Positions 58,522 through 64,000 of a DNA stretch of 64,000 bases are shown piece by piece. Source of the stretch: Tritrichomonas musculus (Eukaryota; Parabasalia; Tritrichomonadida; Tritrichomonadidae). Under the pieces are notes generated by a model that was given only the letters and a program-made list of their open reading frames with translations, did no database searches and was not told the DNA's origin. Each line of letters begins with the position of its first letter. The stretch's first letter is position 1. The stretch spans positions 124,001-188,000 of the forward strand of contig JAPFFF010000072.1 of the NCBI GenBank assembly GCA_039105265.1, given 5' to 3'. A program made the position numbers and the translations under genes.

Positions 58522-61500
58522 ATGTCTTCTGAAGAAGTGGAATATCAGAAACTACAAAATATTGGAAGTGGAACATTTGGTGATGTTTATCTTGTTAAAG
58601 AATTGAAAACCGATATATATTATGCAGCAAAAATATCTTCGTCAAAAATTGATGATAATAAACAAACACCAGAAGAAAGCAGGAAAATGTTTCAGAAATT
58701 AAATATGATGCCATCGCTCGATCATCTCTCTATTCTTAAATTAATCGGGTTTTATCCAAGAGATTTTTCAGGTAACCCATTTCTTACTATCATTACGGAA
58801 TTTTGCAATATGGGTTCACTCAAAGATCTGATTAAAATGACCAATCCTCCAAAAGGATGGAATTCTACAAAAAAATTAATTAACATCTACGGTATTGCAT
58901 CAGGTATGTCATATCTTCACTCACGAAACATTGTTCATCTTGACCTAAAACCAGAGAACATCATGATTGATCTAGACTTTCATCCGAAGATCACAGATTA
59001 TTACCTTTCCAAAATAAACGGTCAACTACACAAAAATTTTCTTTTCTCAATCGAACGAAAAGTGACAGCCAATTACATTGCACCAGAAATTTTGGAAAGA
59101 GAAGAAGAAGCATTTGACAAACCAGCCGACGTTTATTCATTTGCTCTCATTGTCTTTGAAATAATAACAGGTCATCCACTTTTTGAAGGCATTAAAGAAG
59201 ATCTTGAGAATGTTCCAGAAAGCTATCGTAAATTGATTGAGAGATGCCGGTCACAATATCCGAAAGATCGTCCAACATTTGAAGAGATAGTTGAACTCCT
59301 CAAAAATGACGAAGGATTCATCACGGAGAAGATAGATTCATCAGAATTTTATGAATATGTTGAGAAATGCAATTCACGAATCAGCGAAGGGAAAAAGCAA
59401 AAAGAAAGTGATAGCACTCAAAAAGAACAAGCTACCCAAATGATTCCAGATTTATCATCTTTAGCCGAAATTGAATGCTATGCCTTCAGTGGATATTTAT
59501 CATTGAGAGAGATTACAATTCCTCCTTCAGTAACTTCAATCAGATGCCATGCTTTCTGGGGATGCTCATTATTGGAAAAGATTACAATTCCTTCTTCAGT
59601 AAAATCAATTGAATGTTATGCTTTCTGGGGATGTTCATTATTGACTCAAATCACAATTCCTTCATCCATAACTTCAATAGAAGAAGGCACTTTTTATAAA
59701 TGTTCATCATTGAGAGAAATCACAATTCCTTCTTCAGTAACTTCAATTGAAAATTTTGCATTCAATGGCTGTTTATCATTGAGAGAAATCACAATTCCTT
59801 CTTCTGTAACTTCAATTGGAGAAGATGTTTTCAATGGAATTAAAACATTAAATGTTTCAGGAAATATAAAAAAGATAGTAAACAGCATGTTCAGTGGATG
59901 CTCATCATTGGCTAAAATCACAATTCCTCCTTCGGTGATTTCAATTGGAGATTCTGCATTCAGTGGTTGTTCATCATTGATAGGTATTACAATTCCTTCT
60001 TCAGTAACATCAATTGAATGTTATGCTTTCTGGGGATGTTCATTATTGACTCAAATCACAATTCCTTCATCCATAACTTCAATAGAAGAAGGCACTTTTT
60101 ATAAATGTTCATCATTGAGAGAAATCACAATTCCTTCTTCAGTAACTTCAATTGAAAATTTTGCATTCAATGGCTGTTTATCATTGAGAGAAATCACAAT
60201 TCCTTCTTCTGTAACTTCAATTGGAGAAGATGTTTTCAATGGAATTAAAACATTATATATTTCAGGAAATATAAAAAAGATAGTAAACAGCATGTTCAGT
60301 GGATGCTCATCATTGGCTAAAATCACAATTCCTCCTTCGGTGATTTCAATTGGAGATTCTGCATTCAGTGGTTGTTCATCATTGATAGGTATTACAATTC
60401 CTTCTTCAGTAACATCAATTAAATGCTTTGCTTTCTTGGGATGTTCATCATTGACAGAAATCACAATTCCTCCTTCTGTGATTTCAATTGGAGATTCTGC
60501 ATTCAGTGGCTGTTCATCATTAACACAAATATCAATTCCATCATCTGTAACTTCAATTGGAAATTATGTTTTCGGTGGATGCTCATCATTAACACAAATA
60601 TCAATTCCATCATCTGTAACTTCAATTGGAGATTCTGCTTTCAGAGAATGTTCATCATTAACACAAATATCAATTCCATCATCTGTAACTTCAATTGGAG
60701 ATTCTGCTTTCAGAGAATGTTCATCATTAACACAAATATCAATTCCATCATCTGTAACTTCAATTGGAGATTATGCTTTCTATAAATGTTCATCATTAAC
60801 ACAAATACCAATTCCATCATCTGTAACTTCAATTGGAGATTCTGCTTTCAGAGAATGTTCATCATTAACACAAATATCAATTCCTTTTTCTTTAACTTCA
60901 ATTGGAGACAATTCATTTGAAGGATGCTCATCATTAATTGAAATAAGGATTCCTGCTTCGGTAACTTCAATTGGTAATAATGCTTTTGTTAAATGTTTAT
61001 CATTGGAGGAAATGGAAATTCCTTCTTCAGTAAGAGAAATCGGATGGACTATATTCAATGGATGCTCATCATTGAAAAAAGTTTCAGTTCCTCCTTCAGT
61101 AACTTCAATTGGATGGTCTTTCCTTAGAGGATGCTCATCTTTGGTGAAAATCAAAATTCCTTTTTCATTAACTTCGATTGAACACTCAGCGTTCCAAGGA
61201 TGTTCATCACTGAGAGAACTTGAAATTCCTTCCTCAGTAAAGATAATTGGTAGTAATTCAATTGAAGGATGTTCATCATTGAGAGAAATCCAAATTCCTT
61301 CTTCAGTAAGATCAATTGAAAAGATGGCTTTCAAAGGATGTTCATCATTGAGAGAAATCACGATTCCTTCTTCAGTAACATCAATTGGATATTATGCATT
61401 CGATGAATGTTCATCGTTGAGAGAAATAACGATTCCTTCTTCAGTAACATCAATTGGAAATTATGCATTCAGAGAATGTTCATCATTGAGAGAAATCACG

Positions 61501-63681
61501 ATTCCTTCTTCAGTAACATCAATTAGAGAAGGTACATTCCATAATTGTTCAGGCTTAACAGAAATCAAAATTCCTTCATCAGTGACGGAAATCAGAGATT
61601 ATGCATTCCGTGGTTGTTCATCATTGAGACAAATCCAAATTCCTTCTTCAGTATCTTCAATTGGTGATAAAGCATTTGATGAAAGTTCATCATTGATACA
61701 AATCTCATCATCATCTTCTTCTATAACTTCAATTGAAAATAATAAACTAATAAGAGATTCTACAAGTGACCAAGAAAAAGAAGACAACAAAGACATTTTA
61801 TATATTTCAGGTTTTAAATATCATCTTCCAAACCTAAAATGTGAAATTTGTGGAAAACAAATAGAAACAACTGACAATCTAAATAATTTTGTTTGTATTA
61901 CACCAGGAATATTCATTTGCAAAGAAGATTATAAACTATACAAAGATAATAAAGAACTACCACGAAAAGTTCTAAATTCATGCTGTGAGAGCATTGTTGA
62001 ACACTTTGTCAAGGAATTATTTAATCCAATGATTCTCAATTATGATGAAGATACTCTTATTGATTCAGAAATGATTGACAATTCACATGTTATGAGCAAA
62101 TATTATAAATATTTCTTTCCATCAGTTACTTTTCATTTTGATATCCAACCTTCCAAAATAGCCATCAAAAAAATCATTGAATTACTTCCAAAAGAAATGA
62201 TTATAGCATCCATTGAAACAGGGAGCACTTTTTTAACAATTGCATTCATTTCAATTGAATCACCTGAAACAATAGAACAATTTAAAGAAATAATAGATCC
62301 TATTTTTCAAAAGTTTATTTCAATATTGGATGAATCAGTTATTGGAAATTTGAAAGGCGATCCAATCATTAATTTTCCAGAACAATTTGATTGTCAAACA
62401 CTTATTAATTTGACTAATTACACAGAAATATTAAATCAAATCAATTTTGACTTTATTATCAAAGAAGTTCAAAAAAAATTATTAAATGAATTCAAATATA
62501 AAGGCAAAGAAGAATTGGAATTCATATATAATAATTATGAAATTTTTGAAGCAGCAGAAGAACAAGTTCTTGAAAATATTCGGGATCAAAAAGTTGAATT
62601 AATTGTCCTTGGAACAACAATTATAGCAAATAAATATTTTAATGAATATAAAGGAATCAAACAAAAAATTGAAAGTCAATTAAAAGATTACGCCAATCCT
62701 ACAGAAAAATATGAAAACATCCTTTATCATGGGACTAAACTTAAAAATATTCCGGGAATTGTGATTGAACATTTCAAAGATCCAGATGATAATAAATTAA
62801 AAACAACACAAAATTTATATTATGGAAAAGGCATTTATGCAACTGAAAACATTTTGTATGCATCAATTTATGGAAATTATGAACATCAAATGGACTATTG
62901 TGATAAAACTTCAGTTCTTTGCTGTCAAACAATTTTCAATCCAAAATATATCAAAGAAATTGATTCTTCAAATGAAGAACAAGTTGTTGGCAAAAGTATT
63001 TCACCAGAAATACAAGATAATCATGGAATTCATAGAATTCTCATTGGTGATAGTAATGATTTTCATCCAATTACTAAAGATCAAAAAGAAAGTTGTGATC
63101 TTGTTGCTTATGAATATGTTTTTCCAAATAAAAATCAAATCATTCCAATATGCTCAATCAAATTAATGAGAACTGATTCCTTCATTTTATGGGCAGATGA
63201 AAATGAAGCCAACAAAAATTTATTATATGATTTGAAAAGAAAAGTTATTGAAAACGTCTACTATTTCAATGCTAATCAACACGAATTAGAAAAAATAAGC
63301 AATTTTGTTGATAAAAAGAAGGATAATAATATAAAATTAATAATTAGTTATTATAATGAAGAAATGGCTACTCAAATCATTGAATACGTTAGAGAGCAAT
63401 ACGGATTTGATATTGTTTGCTTAATTTTCTCACAAAATCAAAATCAAAATCAGCTTGATTTTGCAAAAGAAAATACAAATGTTCTTTACACCAATAAAAT
63501 TGAGGATGTAATCATATATGCTAATTTAAAAATGGCATCAAATTACCAACAAATAGTTAATAGTTTAGTTTGTTTTGCAAATAAACTTGGAAAAGATCAA
63601 AACACACACTTTAATATATCAAAATTATCAATACAATATTATTTTAAAAATAAGACACATAATCCTTACGTATTACAATGA
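58522..63681 (+). CDS. Protein kinase / BspA-LRR / zinc-like / PARP-like fusion, 1719 aa
   Basis: Five parts in one uninterrupted frame. (1) Residues 8-265: a tyrosine-kinase-like kinase with GSGTFG (15-20), K37 in AAKIS, catalytic loop HLDLKPEN (139-146), DYY (159-161) in place of DFG, and APE (187-189). (2) About 313-1075: some 33 BspA-type LRRs of 23 residues (CSSLREITIPSSVTSIGD...AF). (3) About 1105-1140: a CEICGK...C...C zinc-ribbon-like patch. (4) A helical/beta region (1150-1390). (5) About 1395-1550: an ADP-ribosyltransferase domain of the PARP type, with H1403 in LYHGTKL, Y1439 in GKGIYATENILYAS and E1531 in YEYVFPNKNQIIP, the full H-Y-E triad. A last alpha/beta piece (1590-1719) ends it. 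Kinase-LRR fusions are known in trichomonads; adding PARP is, to my knowledge, unreported. Inferred role: sensing via LRRs, with phosphorylation and ADP-ribosylation outputs. Confidence 0.88.
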   Translation: MSSEEVEYQKLQNIGSGTFGDVYLVKELKTDIYYAAKISSSKIDDNKQTPEESRKMFQKLNMMPSLDHLSILKLIGFYPRDFSGNPFLTIITEFCNMGSLKDLIKMTNPPKGWNSTKKLINIYGIASGMSYLHSRNIVHLDLKPENIMIDLDFHPKITDYYLSKINGQLHKNFLFSIERKVTANYIAPEILEREEEAFDKPADVYSFALIVFEIITGHPLFEGIKEDLENVPESYRKLIERCRSQYPKDRPTFEEIVELLKNDEGFITEKIDSSEFYEYVEKCNSRISEGKKQKESDSTQKEQATQMIPDLSSLAEIECYAFSGYLSLREITIPPSVTSIRCHAFWGCSLLEKITIPSSVKSIECYAFWGCSLLTQITIPSSITSIEEGTFYKCSSLREITIPSSVTSIENFAFNGCLSLREITIPSSVTSIGEDVFNGIKTLNVSGNIKKIVNSMFSGCSSLAKITIPPSVISIGDSAFSGCSSLIGITIPSSVTSIECYAFWGCSLLTQITIPSSITSIEEGTFYKCSSLREITIPSSVTSIENFAFNGCLSLREITIPSSVTSIGEDVFNGIKTLYISGNIKKIVNSMFSGCSSLAKITIPPSVISIGDSAFSGCSSLIGITIPSSVTSIKCFAFLGCSSLTEITIPPSVISIGDSAFSGCSSLTQISIPSSVTSIGNYVFGGCSSLTQISIPSSVTSIGDSAFRECSSLTQISIPSSVTSIGDSAFRECSSLTQISIPSSVTSIGDYAFYKCSSLTQIPIPSSVTSIGDSAFRECSSLTQISIPFSLTSIGDNSFEGCSSLIEIRIPASVTSIGNNAFVKCLSLEEMEIPSSVREIGWTIFNGCSSLKKVSVPPSVTSIGWSFLRGCSSLVKIKIPFSLTSIEHSAFQGCSSLRELEIPSSVKIIGSNSIEGCSSLREIQIPSSVRSIEKMAFKGCSSLREITIPSSVTSIGYYAFDECSSLREITIPSSVTSIGNYAFRECSSLREITIPSSVTSIREGTFHNCSGLTEIKIPSSVTEIRDYAFRGCSSLRQIQIPSSVSSIGDKAFDESSSLIQISSSSSSITSIENNKLIRDSTSDQEKEDNKDILYISGFKYHLPNLKCEICGKQIETTDNLNNFVCITPGIFICKEDYKLYKDNKELPRKVLNSCCESIVEHFVKELFNPMILNYDEDTLIDSEMIDNSHVMSKYYKYFFPSVTFHFDIQPSKIAIKKIIELLPKEMIIASIETGSTFLTIAFISIESPETIEQFKEIIDPIFQKFISILDESVIGNLKGDPIINFPEQFDCQTLINLTNYTEILNQINFDFIIKEVQKKLLNEFKYKGKEELEFIYNNYEIFEAAEEQVLENIRDQKVELIVLGTTIIANKYFNEYKGIKQKIESQLKDYANPTEKYENILYHGTKLKNIPGIVIEHFKDPDDNKLKTTQNLYYGKGIYATENILYASIYGNYEHQMDYCDKTSVLCCQTIFNPKYIKEIDSSNEEQVVGKSISPEIQDNHGIHRILIGDSNDFHPITKDQKESCDLVAYEYVFPNKNQIIPICSIKLMRTDSFILWADENEANKNLLYDLKRKVIENVYYFNANQHELEKISNFVDKKKDNNIKLIISYYNEEMATQIIEYVREQYGFDIVCLIFSQNQNQNQLDFAKENTNVLYTNKIEDVIIYANLKMASNYQQIVNSLVCFANKLGKDQNTHFNISKLSIQYYFKNKTHNPYVLQ
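59460..61740 (+). repeat. 69-bp LRR repeat array within the kinase-PARP gene
   Basis: About 33 units of 69 bp coding the 23-residue LRR. Silent sites in neighbouring units are often identical, showing ongoing exchange. Confidence 0.9.
59605..60414 (+). repeat. 405-bp tandem duplication inside the LRR array
   Basis: 59605-60009 and 60010-60414 are near-identical, differing at only a few bases (for example NVSG against YISG). Each copy holds about six LRRs including an unusual spacer unit (NGIKTL...SGNIKKIVNS). Confidence 0.92.
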
Positions 63682-64000
63682 AAGTTAAGATTGATGATAG
63701 TTATTACTTTTATTATCGTGAATCAACATATGATAATGAAATCCACATAATCAAAAATAATAATAAAAATAATCCTAATGAAAACATTTTTATTTATTTA
63801 TTGTTTGTGAGAAAGCATTTTCATCAATATAAACATCTTTATTGACATATCTATCAAGATTATTAATAATCTTGATCAACTTAATTTATTGAATGAATTC
63901 ATTTTATTTTATAATGGAAACTATTATATTATTCTGAAATAATAAATATTGTCTTTTTTTTTAAAAAAAAAGATTCAATTTCAAACTCTGCATAGTATTA
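63682..64000. other. 3' flank, possible short ORF
   Basis: An ATG overlapping the big gene's stop (63678) opens a 55-aa frame, MKVKIDDSYYFYYRESTYDN onward to 63845. It may be the start of nothing more than chance. The rest is A/T runs. Confidence 0.3.

Noticed and set aside
59694-61796. Minus-strand frames across the LRR array
   Set aside because: They mirror the 69-bp LRR units of the plus-strand gene and carry no independent signal.
1-64000. Ribosomal RNA genes, LTR retroelements, bacterial-type operons
   Set aside because: No rRNA-like conserved sequence, no reverse transcriptase or paired long terminal repeats, and no gene clusters with short spacing were seen.

Overview
This window is very AT-rich nuclear DNA from a trichomonad parabasalid. 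The mix fits Trichomonas or Tritrichomonas: BspA-like leucine-rich repeats, trichomonad-type ankyrin proteins, GGAIY-repeat surface proteins, papain and subtilisin proteases, a multi-membrane adenylyl cyclase, F5/8-type-C proteins and many DNA-transposon scraps. The low GC makes Tritrichomonas the better guess; species is inferred, not proven. Genes are single, intronless as far as I can see, on both strands, with AT-rich spacers and no operons.

Layout: 1-2.5 kb, a decayed ankyrin gene (-). 2.8-16.1 kb: a Ser/Thr kinase, a tandem SGNH hydrolase, a small hAT-type inverted-repeat element, an F5/8-type-C protein, scraps of LRR, BTB-like and Rab genes, an uninterrupted hAT transposase, and a BTB-like/coiled-coil/Rab fusion. 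16.1-23.7 kb: tRNA-Asp, an unrecognised ORF, a compositionally distinct island with hairpins, direct repeats and a possible replication-initiator-like ORF, a 346-bp hAT-type MITE and two kinase fragments. 23.7-27.4 kb: a papain-like protease and a 1387-bp hAT-like element. 27.4-32.4 kb: a 1672-aa adenylyl cyclase. 34.1-37.3 kb: a subtilisin-like ectoprotease. 37.5 kb: the second MITE copy. 38.0-46.3 kb: a 2746-aa GGAIY-type surface protein with two coding minisatellites. 48.9-49.9 kb: a second papain-like protease. 50.3-54 kb: another MITE and remnants of DNA transposases including a Mutator-like one. 54.8-56.5 kb: an ankyrin/LRR pseudogene, an old-yellow-enzyme fragment and a foldback element. 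56.8-58 kb: tRNA-Leu and endonuclease V. 58.5-63.7 kb: a 1719-aa kinase-LRR-PARP-like fusion.

Together the intact genes suggest a surface/secretory and signalling set: two cathepsin-like proteases, a membrane subtilase, a surface adhesin-like protein and esterase, plus cyclase, kinases and Rab-like proteins. The strongest candidate for a novel system is the kinase / BspA-LRR / zinc-like / ADP-ribosyltransferase polyprotein at the right edge. The second is the Rab fusion that has valine in place of the catalytic glutamine and no prenylation cysteine. Four DNA element families have their ends resolved here: three by exact 8-bp target duplications (one of these in two copies) and one by flanking TA dinucleotides.
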